The notes: generated from the letters alone by a model not told the origin. A stretch of DNA of 64,000 nt from Bacteroidota bacterium (GCA_023422835.1 JAFAGI010000009.1:1-64000); one strand, 5' to 3'; positions 36,956 through 46,270 are shown, numbered from the stretch's first letter. Translations and numbers: made by a program.

Positions 36956-38036
36956 CCTCTTTTGCAGAAAACGCTTTTATAAAATTTAATATTGTTGCAT
37001 CAAACTCTGGTCGCTCATCAAACAGGAATGCATGTTGAATAGGCAGCACATATACAGGCACACCCATAAGTTTATCTTTAAAATTGCTGAGCTTGACCGC
37101 ATCTTTTTCTGTGGTAAGAATAATTTTATCAGTTGCAGCAACTGAAGAAAATCTATTGATTAATGCAAGCACATCATTGTGTGTGAAATCGTGATGGTCA
37201 CTGTATCTCAGCAGCTCAACATGACCGGCATGGGCTTGAATATAAGAGATAAGTTTACCGGTATTGGCTATGCCGGTGATCAACAATACATGGCTTCCCG
37301 ATAACTTTTTCTTTTTATCCCGGGTAAATAAATGATAGGGCTCATTGTATGCAATGTGTGAGAAAAATACCAGTTGGCCAGGCAATGGATTTAACCGTTC
37401 AGTGATCTTTTCTTTTTGCCGTAAAGAAAGATCCGACGGGCACTTGGTGATAATAATTATATGCGCCCGCTGCGCGGATGCTTTTACATCACGCAGGTTG
37501 CCGACAGGAAGAAAGAAATCATCCACATACAAATTTCCAAACTCAGTGAGCAATATATTCAGGCCCGCGTTTACTGGTCTGTGCTGGAAAGCATCGTCAA
37601 GAATGATTATTTCCGTTTCAGGTGCATCGTGCAACAACGCTGGGATGGCTTCCGCACGCCGCTCGCCAACAGCCACGCTTATTTCAGGAAATGAAGTATG
37701 AAACTGCATAGGCTCATCACCGATATCACGGGCGGTAGTATTTTTGCCGGCAAGCAGGTAGCCTTTAGTTTTTCTTTTATAGCCGCGGCTAAGTGTGGCC
37801 ACAAGGTAATCTTTTTTTAATAAGCGTATAAGGTATTCCGTCATCGGCGTTTTGCCTGTACCGCCCACAGACAGGTTGCCTACGCAGATCACCGGCAGGT
37901 TGAATGTTGCAGACCTAAGAATCTTTTTGTTGTAAAGGAAATTTCTCAGCAATACCACAAGCGCGTATATCACCGATACAGGAAATAATAAGTACCTGAT
38001 AACTTTTATGATGGCATCAGAACGCATAAACAGCAT
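36948..38036 (-). CDS. lpxK: Tetraacyldisaccharide 4'-kinase
   Basis: LpxK phosphorylates the tetraacyldisaccharide precursor to lipid IVA, the sixth step of lipid A synthesis, at the inner membrane. The 362-residue protein has an N-terminal membrane segment, then the Walker A loop GNLSVGGTGKTPMTE (about 53-67), LSRGYKRKTKGY, VGERRAEAI and the ILDDAFQHRPV motif. Starts ATG 38036 and ATG 38027 are both possible; either overlaps the end of the 5-FTHF cyclo-ligase gene. It is the last gene of the polA operon. kdsC at the right end of the window serves the same LPS pathway. Confidence 0.95.
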   Translation of the reverse strand: MLFMRSDAIIKVIRYLLFPVSVIYALVVLLRNFLYNKKILRSATFNLPVICVGNLSVGGTGKTPMTEYLIRLLKKDYLVATLSRGYKRKTKGYLLAGKNTTARDIGDEPMQFHTSFPEISVAVGERRAEAIPALLHDAPETEIIILDDAFQHRPVNAGLNILLTEFGNLYVDDFFLPVGNLRDVKASAQRAHIIIITKCPSDLSLRQKEKITERLNPLPGQLVFFSHIAYNEPYHLFTRDKKKKLSGSHVLLITGIANTGKLISYIQAHAGHVELLRYSDHHDFTHNDVLALINRFSSVAATDKIILTTEKDAVKLSNFKDKLMGVPVYVLPIQHAFLFDERPEFDATILNFIKAFSAKEVN

Positions 38037-38589
38037 CGCAGGTGATACAATAATCTAAAGCAATATCATGATTAGATACATCTTCTATTTCATCGACCGG
38101 AGGAAAATAACTGAAACCGATTTTTAATACATCTTCGCGGCACGTGGTTAAAAACTTATCATAGTAACCTTTTCCAAAGCCAACGCGGTAGCCGTTTGTA
38201 TCGAAAGCAAGCAGTGGCACAAAAACCGCATCAATATCCCGCGGATCAACAAATACCTCTGATACGGGCTCGTACAATCCCTGAGGATTTTTTTCGTAAG
38301 GAGAATCTTCTTCTATGATTAATGCGTGCATCTGGTGGTTTTGCCAATCTGTTTTGGGGTAAGCTACTTGCAATTCAGGAAAAATAAACTGGATGTACCT
38401 GGTAAAAATAAACGTATTCGGTTCACCGAATTTTTCAATCGGGAAATAAGTGAACAGGCAATTTACTTCATCGTCAAAAGTGATTTTTTGCAAATTGATG
38501 AGCAAAAGATCATCAAACTTTAATCGCTGATGCGGCTCTATAGCTCTTCTTTTTGCAAGATATGCTTTGCGCAGTTCATTCTTATTCAT
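38017..38589 (-). CDS. 5-formyltetrahydrofolate cyclo-ligase
   Basis: This enzyme converts 5-formyl-THF to 5,10-methenyl-THF with ATP. From ATG 38589 the protein has 190 residues. It starts MNKNELRKAYLAKRRAI, the family's N-terminal helix, and holds the ATP/metal motif VPLLAFDTNGYRVGFGKGYYDKFL (about 125-148). The frame runs further upstream, but that part lies within rsmD. The ATG overlaps the rsmD stop (ATGAATAA), so translation is probably coupled. Confidence 0.93.
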   Translation of the reverse strand: MNKNELRKAYLAKRRAIEPHQRLKFDDLLLINLQKITFDDEVNCLFTYFPIEKFGEPNTFIFTRYIQFIFPELQVAYPKTDWQNHQMHALIIEEDSPYEKNPQGLYEPVSEVFVDPRDIDAVFVPLLAFDTNGYRVGFGKGYYDKFLTTCREDVLKIGFSYFPPVDEIEDVSNHDIALDYCITCDAVYAF

Positions 38590-39130
38590 CGTGAGTACTT
38601 TCAAAAAAAGTAAAAATGGTAGTGCCGTAATTACGTTGAAAGCTATAGCCGGCGTAATCTTTGTAATCGTTGCGTGGCGTATGTTCCAGCACAAAATAGC
38701 CGCCCTGTGCAATTAATTTCTTTTCAACAACCAGTTTGGGCAATTCATCAATAGCTCCCAAAGAATAAGGAGGGCCGGCAAAAATAAAGTCATAGGCGTC
38801 CCTGCAACTTTCAAGGTACTGGAACACATCCATCTTCAGCACTTTGGCATTTTGTATGTCCAGTAATTTTATATTTTGCTGAATGAAATTATACATCTGT
38901 GTGTCCTTCTCCACAATGGTGAGATCGCCGGCACCGCGTGAGGCAAGCTCATAAGAGATGCTTCCTGTGCCGCCAAAAAGATCCAGCGTTTTTATATCAT
39001 CAAAATCTACCCTGTTTTGCAAAATATTGAACAAGCCTTCCTTGGCAATGTCTGTAGTAGGCCTGGTATTGGGCATTTTAGCCGGCGGGTTTATTCTTCT
39101 TCCACGATATTTTCCGGTTATTATTCTCAT
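38582..39130 (-). CDS. rsmD: RsmD-type 16S rRNA (guanine-N2) methyltransferase
   Basis: RsmD methylates G966 of 16S rRNA with S-adenosylmethionine. The 182-residue protein begins MRIITGKYRGRRINPP and has TRPTTDIAKEGLFNIL and the SAM-binding motif LDLFGGTGSISYELASRGA (about 49-67). The catalytic motif IV, normally DPPY, reads GPPY (Gly119) here, which could reduce activity or be a lineage variant. It overlaps the DUF3822 gene by 4 bp (ATGA) and the cyclo-ligase gene by 8 bp. Confidence 0.92.
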   Translation of the reverse strand: MRIITGKYRGRRINPPAKMPNTRPTTDIAKEGLFNILQNRVDFDDIKTLDLFGGTGSISYELASRGAGDLTIVEKDTQMYNFIQQNIKLLDIQNAKVLKMDVFQYLESCRDAYDFIFAGPPYSLGAIDELPKLVVEKKLIAQGGYFVLEHTPRNDYKDYAGYSFQRNYGTTIFTFFESTHDE

Positions 39131-39945
39131 GTAAAATAATCGGTGTTTAAAAAATAGGGTATAAAATAGTGTAATGGATATGCGCCTGTCTGCTCTTTTG
39201 AAAATAGATTTTCATCGATCGTATCCGCCTCAATATGCGGTATAAAATTATAGATCTGTTTATACAAAGCAGAGTCGCCGTCTATACTTCCTGACAACAT
39301 CAGCCTGGTGTCATTTATGTCGAAGTCCAATTGCTTTATTGCATTTAGCAGGTGATACACAACATCTGCTTCACCAGAAAAACTGTAAGTGTTGATCAGT
39401 TGTAAATCACGGTTGCTGAAGGCTGCGAGGACCATGGTATAGTCATAAAAAATTGCATACAATAATTTACCATCTGCCTTAATAGTATTCACAATGCGGT
39501 GAATTATTGTTGAATATTTATGCGTGATCTTAACGCCAGGAAATGCTTTTTTCAGCGTTTGCAAATTTTTGCTATCTACAAAATAAGCGATCTCTATATC
39601 ATTGAGTGAAGACCAAAACATTTCATATCCGGCCGGAACATTGAGTAGTTTATTCAAAAAAACTGCATCATTACTCTCCTGCAAAAATTCCTTGGGAATA
39701 CAGGTGGCATAAGCATTCTGGCACACCACATTTACCGGCAATTCATTGTTAGCTTCCGCAAAGCCTTCTTTAACTGCATACAGTATTTCAGCAAAGTCAT
39801 CCATGTTTTTATAGCTGTATAAATGAAATGCTGCAATAATATTCTCTGAAGAAGTTGTGCAGGCTGCTACATAATCGTCTCCCACTTCAAGAAAAAGACG
39901 GTGTGGTGTATGGTGGTTTTTTATCGCCTGTATTTTAAGGTGCAT
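39127..39945 (-). CDS. DUF3822 family protein
   Basis: A 272-residue cytoplasmic-type protein from ATG 39945 (MHLKIQAIKN). It matches DUF3822, a Bacteroidota family with an actin-like (ASKHA) look: two similar halves, e.g. RLFLEVGDDYVAACTTS and LYAIFYDYTMVLAAFSNRDLQLINTYSF. No enzymatic residues are known. It sits directly before rsmD in this phylum's usual order, so a link to rRNA modification or a shared operon role is possible but unproven. It is 18 nt from the polA stop. Confidence 0.85.
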   Translation of the reverse strand: MHLKIQAIKNHHTPHRLFLEVGDDYVAACTTSSENIIAAFHLYSYKNMDDFAEILYAVKEGFAEANNELPVNVVCQNAYATCIPKEFLQESNDAVFLNKLLNVPAGYEMFWSSLNDIEIAYFVDSKNLQTLKKAFPGVKITHKYSTIIHRIVNTIKADGKLLYAIFYDYTMVLAAFSNRDLQLINTYSFSGEADVVYHLLNAIKQLDFDINDTRLMLSGSIDGDSALYKQIYNFIPHIEADTIDENLFSKEQTGAYPLHYFIPYFLNTDYFT

Positions 39946-39963
39946 ACGCTGCAATATTACGAT

Positions 39964-42765
39964 TTAATGCGCTTCCAGCCAATTTGTACCAATACCTGCC
40001 TCTGCTTCCACAGGCACATCATTTGGCAGCGGCAGTGCAGTGCGCATCTTGTTTATCACAATCTCCCTGACCAGTTCTATTTCGCTTTGCAGTACATCAA
40101 ACACCAATTCATCATGTACCTGCAAAATCATTTTTGAACGTATGCCTTGTTCTTTGAAAGCCTGATGAATATTGATCATGGCAAGCTTGATCATATCTGC
40201 TGCCGTTCCTTGTATGGGAGAGTTGATGGCATTTCTTTCTGCATAGCCGCGCACCACAGCATTGGATGAATTGATATCTTTCAGCCAGTTCTTTCTGCCA
40301 AGGATGGTTTCTGCATAGCCTTTTCGCTGGGCGGAAGCAATTGCCTCAGTCATATAATTATCAATCCCCGAAAATTCTTTTTTGTAGTTTTCAATGATCT
40401 CCCGCGCTTCTGATCTGCTGATGTTGAGATTGTTTGCCAATCCAAAAGCGCCCTGTCCGTAAATAATGCCGAAGTTTACACTTTTGGCTTTATAACGCTG
40501 CTCCTTGGTAACATCAACAGGATCTACGCCATAGACTTTTGCAGCCGTTGCTGTATGAATGTCCATACCATTTTTAAATGCTTCGCACATATTTTTATCG
40601 CCACTGATAGCTGCTACAATGCGCAGCTCTATTTGAGAATAATCGGCGCTTAATAAAATATGATTCTCATCGCGCGGGATAAATGCTCTTCTTATTTCCC
40701 TTCCCCGTTCTGTTCTGATAGGTATATTCTGGAGGTTAGGATTGTTACTGCTCAAACGCCCGGTGACAGCGATTGTCTGGTTAAAAGAGGTGTGTACCCT
40801 TCCGCTTCTCGGATTCACTATCTGCGGTAAAGTATCCACATAGGTATTGCGCAGCTTGGTGAGTTCCCTGAAACTTAGGATGTCCTCTGCAATTTTATGC
40901 TGATGCGATAATTTCAGCAATACATCTTCGCCCGTAGCATATTGGCCTGTCCTGGTTTTCCTGGCCCTGGGGTCTAACTGCAATTTTTCAAAAAGCACTT
41001 CACCTAACTGTTTAGGCGATGCCAGGTTAAACCTTACGCCAGCTTCGCGGTAAACATTTTCTTCATATTCAGCGGCTTCTTTTTCCAGTCCTTTGGAGTA
41101 GTCCAGTAAAAAACCTTCATCGATCTTTACGCCTTCAAACTCCATATCCAGCAGTACTTTTACCAAAGGATTATCAACCTGCGAAAAAATGGTTTGTACG
41201 TTTTTTTTATGGATCATAGGTGCGAAGACTTCTTTCAATTGCAGCGTTACATCTGCATCTTCGCCGGCGTATTCCACCACTTTGCCAACCTCTACGTCGC
41301 GCATGGTTCCCTGGTTCTTACCTTTTTTACCAATCATTTCCGTGATGGCTATGGGCGTATAACCCAGGTATTGCTCGCTAAGCAAATCCATGCCACGCCT
41401 GCCTTCCGGCTCAATTACGTAATGCGCTACCATTGTATCAAACACTTCGCCTGTGAGCTCCTTACCGTACCATTTCAAAACCAGCAGATCATATTTCATA
41501 TTCTGCCCGATCCATAAAACATCACGTCTGCGAAACAGTTCATCAAACAGATCCAGCCTTTTAAGCGTCTCCTGCCTGTCGGCAGGCAGGGGTACATAGA
41601 AAGCTTCTCCTTTTTCTACACAGAAACTCAGCCCCACCAGCTCAGCGCGGTTTGCATCAGGACTCGTGGTTTCTGTATCAAAAGAGATTTCTTTATAGGT
41701 AAATAATTTTTGAATAAGCCGGTGAATGTCCGGGTTTGTATCAATAAGATGGTATTTGTGTTCGGTATTGCTGATGTTGCGCATTTCCTTCACTGTCTGA
41801 ATATCTTCCGTGATGGCAACCTGCATATCAGCTTCCACAACATTTCCAAAAAGATCTCTCTGCACGTTTTCAGATACAGACACCGTAAAGGTTTCACCCA
41901 GCAATCTTTTGCCCAGCGCACGAAACTCAAGCTCGGCAAACACCTGGGTCAAAGCCTCTGTATTCCAAGGCTTTAGTTCAAAGTCTTCTTCGTGAAATTC
42001 TATAGGTACGTTGGTGATAATGGTAGCCAGCATTTTAGATAAGATGGCATTTTCTTTCCCGGCCCTTATTTTTTCACCCAGTGCACCAGGAATATCATCG
42101 GCATTTTCCAGTACATTTTCCAGTGTTTTATATTCTTTCAAGAGCTTGGCTGCTGTTTTGGCGCCCACGCCTGCAATGCCCGGGATATTGTCTACTGCAT
42201 CGCCCATAAGCCCGAGGATGTCAATCACCTGGCAAACATTTTCTATATCCCATTTCTCGCAAATCTTTTCCGCTGTAAGAATTTCTTCCTTGCTGCCCAT
42301 GTACGCGGGCTTGAAAATAAACACGTTTTCTTTGGTAAGCAACTGCCCGAAATCCTTGTCCGGGGTAACCATAAAAACTTCATAACCCATATCTGCTGCC
42401 TGCCATGCAAGCGTGCCTATTACATCATCTGCCTCATAACCTTCACGCTCAAGCACCGGTATATTGAAGGCTTCAATGATCCTTTTTATTTCAGGCAAAG
42501 AAGAGAGCAGGTCTTCAGGCGCCTCCTGCCGGTTGGCCTTGTACATCTCAAAGCTGGTGTGCCGTTCAGTTGGCGCGAATGCATCGAAGCACACCGCCAT
42601 GTGCGTAGGCTTGTATTTATTGATGAGTTCAATCAGTGTATTTGTAAATCCGAATTGTGCGTTTGTATTTTTGCCCTGTGAGGTGATGCGAGGGTTGCGT
42701 ATAAGTGCGTAATAGGCACGGTATATCAACGCCATAGCATCAAGCAGAAAAAGTTTTTTCTTCAT
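39964..42765 (-). CDS. polA: DNA polymerase I
   Basis: PolA fills gaps and removes primers in replication and repair. The 933-residue protein has the 5'-3' exonuclease domain (about 1-290: FLLDAMALIYRAYYALI, GYEADDVIGTLA, DIPGIAGVGAKTAAKLL) and a 3'-5' proofreading domain (about 340-520) in which the metal-binding DTET is intact (ISFDTETTS). The polymerase domain (about 540-933) has LLSADYSQIELR, KSVNFGIIYGQGAFGLA and ILQVHDELVF. So all three activities are expected. It is the first gene of a five-gene operon down to lpxK. Confidence 0.97.
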   Translation of the reverse strand: MKKKLFLLDAMALIYRAYYALIRNPRITSQGKNTNAQFGFTNTLIELINKYKPTHMAVCFDAFAPTERHTSFEMYKANRQEAPEDLLSSLPEIKRIIEAFNIPVLEREGYEADDVIGTLAWQAADMGYEVFMVTPDKDFGQLLTKENVFIFKPAYMGSKEEILTAEKICEKWDIENVCQVIDILGLMGDAVDNIPGIAGVGAKTAAKLLKEYKTLENVLENADDIPGALGEKIRAGKENAILSKMLATIITNVPIEFHEEDFELKPWNTEALTQVFAELEFRALGKRLLGETFTVSVSENVQRDLFGNVVEADMQVAITEDIQTVKEMRNISNTEHKYHLIDTNPDIHRLIQKLFTYKEISFDTETTSPDANRAELVGLSFCVEKGEAFYVPLPADRQETLKRLDLFDELFRRRDVLWIGQNMKYDLLVLKWYGKELTGEVFDTMVAHYVIEPEGRRGMDLLSEQYLGYTPIAITEMIGKKGKNQGTMRDVEVGKVVEYAGEDADVTLQLKEVFAPMIHKKNVQTIFSQVDNPLVKVLLDMEFEGVKIDEGFLLDYSKGLEKEAAEYEENVYREAGVRFNLASPKQLGEVLFEKLQLDPRARKTRTGQYATGEDVLLKLSHQHKIAEDILSFRELTKLRNTYVDTLPQIVNPRSGRVHTSFNQTIAVTGRLSSNNPNLQNIPIRTERGREIRRAFIPRDENHILLSADYSQIELRIVAAISGDKNMCEAFKNGMDIHTATAAKVYGVDPVDVTKEQRYKAKSVNFGIIYGQGAFGLANNLNISRSEAREIIENYKKEFSGIDNYMTEAIASAQRKGYAETILGRKNWLKDINSSNAVVRGYAERNAINSPIQGTAADMIKLAMINIHQAFKEQGIRSKMILQVHDELVFDVLQSEIELVREIVINKMRTALPLPNDVPVEAEAGIGTNWLEAH

Positions 42766-43463
42766 ATCGTTGTTTCCAATAGACGGTAAAAGTACAATTT
42801 TTATCAGGGAATGGCGGGCAATTATCTTACTGAATTACTGGACTTTGCCTAACAATAATTGCTCATTTTGTACATATCATTAACATATTGCCTTATTTAA
42901 CATTCCTATTGAAGTTGGGTGATTGTTGCGTACTATTACACAGTTTAATACATATTCTAACAATAGTATTGACATTTATAATCTTACTGCTTAAAAATAA
43001 ACACCTTGAGAATTACTTCATAATTGTGTTGTCCTATTTCTCACACAGTTTAATGCCTAGCAAATTGTCGTTTTGTAATTAAATCTGAAAAAAATCAAAC
43101 AATATTGCCGGCTGCCACCTTAAAAGGAATTACATCTTTGAAAGGAACTATCAGGGATATAAATGGTTATAATTTAATGTACCAAACGATGATAGCGTAA
43201 TGATTGGTTATGCCCGGACTTTATCCAAAGATTTTAAGTAAAACGCAGGATTTAGCTACTAATACTCTATTTTTAGCTGAACAATCGCAACCTTAAATAA
43301 AGATACAGAAGAAGAAATATTTAATCTGAATATATATATGTGTTTAAGCAAAAAAACTCATTTCTGAAATTCAAATTAATCTTTCAGAAAACATAAAAAA
43401 GGTCTTATCTCTCATGGTATTTTTTAAAGCAAGGTTATTGTCCTGCAAGCTTATTCTAATAAT
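42766..43463. other. Gene-poor 700-bp region upstream of polA
   Basis: No complete gene. The 12-mer ACACAGTTTAAT occurs twice (42938-42949, 43043-43054). At 43200-43241 a 13-codon frame reads MIGYARTLSKDFK then stops; it looks like the first residues of serine recombinases (MIGYARVSTKDQ) and may be a remnant. The rest is AT-rich with many stops in all frames. Confidence 0.45.
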
Positions 43464-44261
43464 TTAAATCATTCCCCAATCCCTGAATATATCAAGTACA
43501 ATGTTCTTCCTCGCGGCGCTGAAGCCATCATTTTTATCCTGCTCAGGCTTGGTGAGCCTGTTGGCAAAGAAATACACATTATCTCTAACAGTGAGCCAGC
43601 CCACATACCAGCCAATATCTTTGCCTTCAGACTGCGTCCACCCGCTCTTGCTGCGGATAGTATATGTTTCTGTGCTGTCAGATAGCATAATGTTTTTCAC
43701 CGTATGCATAACCGCTGTATCAAAAGGAAGCTTATTGTAGTACAGGTTTTTTAAGAAAAAAATCTGCTGTACAGGCGTGACTTTAAAATTGCCATAGTTC
43801 CAGAAATCAATTCCTTTTTCAGAAAAGTCATTATTGCCGTAATTGATCTCATGTAATACTTCCCTATACTTTTCCCTGCCAACTCTTTTTGCCATTTCAA
43901 CATAAAACCATACCGTTGAATTCCTGAAAGCATCCTGCATATCTGTATCCTGATTCCATGCGGCAACGGGTGCTCCATTAAATATCCTTATCTTTTTATC
44001 CCACGGAAGCAGTTCATGTTCATTGTCCACAACTCGCGTCTGTAGTGCAATACAGGAATTTACTATCTTAAAAGTAGAAGCTGGCAATGTGCCTTTATAT
44101 GCGTCATTCCTGTCAGAAAAAAACCATTTATTCCGGTTTACATCAAAGACAACTATACTGCCTTCGACATGATATTTTTTATAGATGTAATCTACCGTTT
44201 GCGCTTGCGATACAAACGAAAAAAAGATTGATGCAATGAGCAAGAGGTGTTTTATTTTCAT
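43464..44261 (-). CDS. Class D (OXA-type) beta-lactamase
   Basis: The 265-residue protein has a signal peptide (MKIKHLLLIASIFFSFVSQAQ) and all class D motifs: Ser62-Thr-Phe-Lys65 (active-site serine and the lysine that is carboxylated in this class), Ser115-Thr-Val117, Tyr141-Gly-Asn143 and Lys205-Ser-Gly207, plus the conserved GWYVGWL. It should act in the periplasm on penicillins; the wider spectrum cannot be predicted. The ATG 44261 fits the signal peptide. There is no mobile element, integron site or base-composition break, so it appears to be a resident chromosomal gene. It shares a leader hairpin with the amidase gene at 21051. Confidence 0.93.
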   Translation of the reverse strand: MKIKHLLLIASIFFSFVSQAQTVDYIYKKYHVEGSIVVFDVNRNKWFFSDRNDAYKGTLPASTFKIVNSCIALQTRVVDNEHELLPWDKKIRIFNGAPVAAWNQDTDMQDAFRNSTVWFYVEMAKRVGREKYREVLHEINYGNNDFSEKGIDFWNYGNFKVTPVQQIFFLKNLYYNKLPFDTAVMHTVKNIMLSDSTETYTIRSKSGWTQSEGKDIGWYVGWLTVRDNVYFFANRLTKPEQDKNDGFSAARKNIVLDIFRDWGMI

Positions 44262-44274
44262 GTGTATTTCGTGC

Positions 44275-44287
44275 GCCACTTTGCGGC
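44275..44287 (-). promoter_or_regulatory. Leader hairpin before the class D beta-lactamase
   Basis: The transcript reads GCCGC-AAA-GTGGC about 13 nt before the ATG (one G-U pair), then GCAC, GAAATACACATG. This closely matches the leader of the amidase gene at 22028. Confidence 0.45.
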
Positions 44288-44382
44288 TGTTTTTAATGGT
44301 CGCATGGAATAGCCTTTATTCATTCACGGTTGGTATGCAACTTTGCTTATGGCTATTTCATGATTAGGATCAGCAATTTACC

Positions 44383-46251
44383 CTACCGCTTATTTTCCCA
44401 TACATTATTCTTCTGTTCTACATCTGCCAGGCGTTTGGAAGGATCTATTTCTATGCTTACAATATTTGCCCTATTGGTTGGCAGCTTTAAAACATAGGTC
44501 TGGTTTGTCCAGTTCCAGGCAGGTGGGAAGCTCCAGCGGTAATAATTATTTTCCGGCTCTTTGTGGCCAAACATGAGATCTGTAGCAATGCTCACCAATT
44601 CGCGGGCTTTGTTTTTGTAGGTAACCAGGATGTCAACCGGCATAGGCATGCCGCCATCTCTTCTCAGCTCTACCAATGTGGTATCGTTATTGCCGGCAAC
44701 CACATCACCAATGGCATAGTCAATTGTGCGCGTGGTATTTGCCCAATAATCTTTGTACCATTTCAACTGTAAGCCGCTGACATGCTCAGCTACGCGCACC
44801 ATATCGGCTGGTGTAGGATGCTTAAATTTCCACTGCCTTTCATATTCCAGCAGGAACTCATCCATCTTTTTATTGCCTATGATATATGCAAGCTGCGCAT
44901 AAAAAACCATGCCCTTACCGTAAGCCGCCTGAGAATAGGCATAGTTGGTATTAAAATGGTCTGCATGTGTAGACATGGGCTCTTCCAGCTTGCTTTTTAC
45001 CAGGTTGTAGTAGCTGTCGTAGCTATTTAGGTACCACATAGAATCTTTGTTGATCCAGCCTCTTATTCTCTGTTCAAAATAAGTTGCACCGCCTTCATCC
45101 ATCCATGCATATGCACCTTCATTGCTGGCTATGGTGCCTTGGTACCAGTTGTGCCCCAGTTCATGTAAAGCTGTACCAACACCCGGGCCCTTGATAAGTG
45201 TAGCCATCGGGTATTCCATGCCACCGTCAGCGCCTTGTATGAAAGAATAATTCGGGTAGCGGTATGGGCCAAAAGTCTTTTCAATAAAAGGATACACCAA
45301 TTCTATAGTATCAGCCAGCTTCTTCCATTTATCATCATATTCTTCATTTGTTTTTTTATAAACAAAATACAACAGCGGCCCTCTCTCTACTTTTCTCCTG
45401 ATCATGGCATAGTCAGGGTCTGCACCCCATACAAAGTCGTGAATATTATTAGCCTTGAACTTCCAGGTAAGTTTTTCTGCATTTGTTCTTGGCATACCTT
45501 TTACTACGCCGTAGTTGTAGCCAACTTCATTGGGATTTATAATAGTTCCTGACCCGGCAACCATATAATGCTTGTCAAGCGTAATGTTTACATTAAACTC
45601 GCCGAAGGGAGCATAAAATTCCCGGGCTATGTATTGATTCGGGTGCCAACCTTCATGATCATATGCTGCAATCTTAGGATACCATTGAGCCATGCTGTAG
45701 CGTACACCTTCTGCATTGTCGCGGCCTGCCCTTCTTATCTGTAGCGGCACCTGTGCTTCAAACACAATCTCAATTACCGCAGATCTGCCGGGGAGGATAT
45801 GTTGCTGCAAAGGGATTTTCATGATGGTTTGCGTTATCTCTGGGGTGATCACCTGTCCGTTGACCCTTACGGTTTGTATACGCTGATACCCCGCTTCGTT
45901 CGGGGCCAGCTTACTAATGCGGTCAGCTACGCGCTTGTCCCAGTCGCGAATAATGTTTCCTTTATTGTCTCTGCCCAGGATCACCCTTCCTGCATAGTTG
46001 CTTCTTTCATCCATCATGCTGCCCGGCTGGAAGGCGTTCCAGAACAGGTGTACAAAAATTTTATCTAGAGAGTCGGGAGAATTGTTCCAGTAAGTGACCA
46101 CTTCTTTCCCCTTCATGATATTGGTTTTTACATCAAGGTTTACGTCAATGCTGTATTTTATTTTCTGCTGCCACCTGTCTATCTGCGCATGCCCGTTCAA
46201 TGCTGCAAAAAGCAATACAGTGGTATACAATAAAACTCTGTTCATCATCAT
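44383..46251 (-). CDS. M1 family zinc aminopeptidase
   Basis: A 622-residue secreted metallopeptidase with a signal peptide (RVLLYTTVLLFAALNGHAQ). The zinc site is HELGHNWYQG followed 18 residues later by Glu (AWMDEGGATYFEQ), the M1 HExxH-x18-E pattern. The substrate loop is GGMEYPM instead of GAMEN, as in many bacterial M1 relatives. N-terminal beta-domains precede the catalytic domain (about 290-480). It is the last gene of a four-gene operon, 19 nt after the GH10-like gene. Three ATG codons in a row (46251, 46248, 46245) leave the start open by two residues. Confidence 0.92.
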   Translation of the reverse strand: MMMNRVLLYTTVLLFAALNGHAQIDRWQQKIKYSIDVNLDVKTNIMKGKEVVTYWNNSPDSLDKIFVHLFWNAFQPGSMMDERSNYAGRVILGRDNKGNIIRDWDKRVADRISKLAPNEAGYQRIQTVRVNGQVITPEITQTIMKIPLQQHILPGRSAVIEIVFEAQVPLQIRRAGRDNAEGVRYSMAQWYPKIAAYDHEGWHPNQYIAREFYAPFGEFNVNITLDKHYMVAGSGTIINPNEVGYNYGVVKGMPRTNAEKLTWKFKANNIHDFVWGADPDYAMIRRKVERGPLLYFVYKKTNEEYDDKWKKLADTIELVYPFIEKTFGPYRYPNYSFIQGADGGMEYPMATLIKGPGVGTALHELGHNWYQGTIASNEGAYAWMDEGGATYFEQRIRGWINKDSMWYLNSYDSYYNLVKSKLEEPMSTHADHFNTNYAYSQAAYGKGMVFYAQLAYIIGNKKMDEFLLEYERQWKFKHPTPADMVRVAEHVSGLQLKWYKDYWANTTRTIDYAIGDVVAGNNDTTLVELRRDGGMPMPVDILVTYKNKARELVSIATDLMFGHKEPENNYYRWSFPPAWNWTNQTYVLKLPTNRANIVSIEIDPSKRLADVEQKNNVWENKR

Positions 46252-46270
46252 AAATTATTCTGGTACATTA

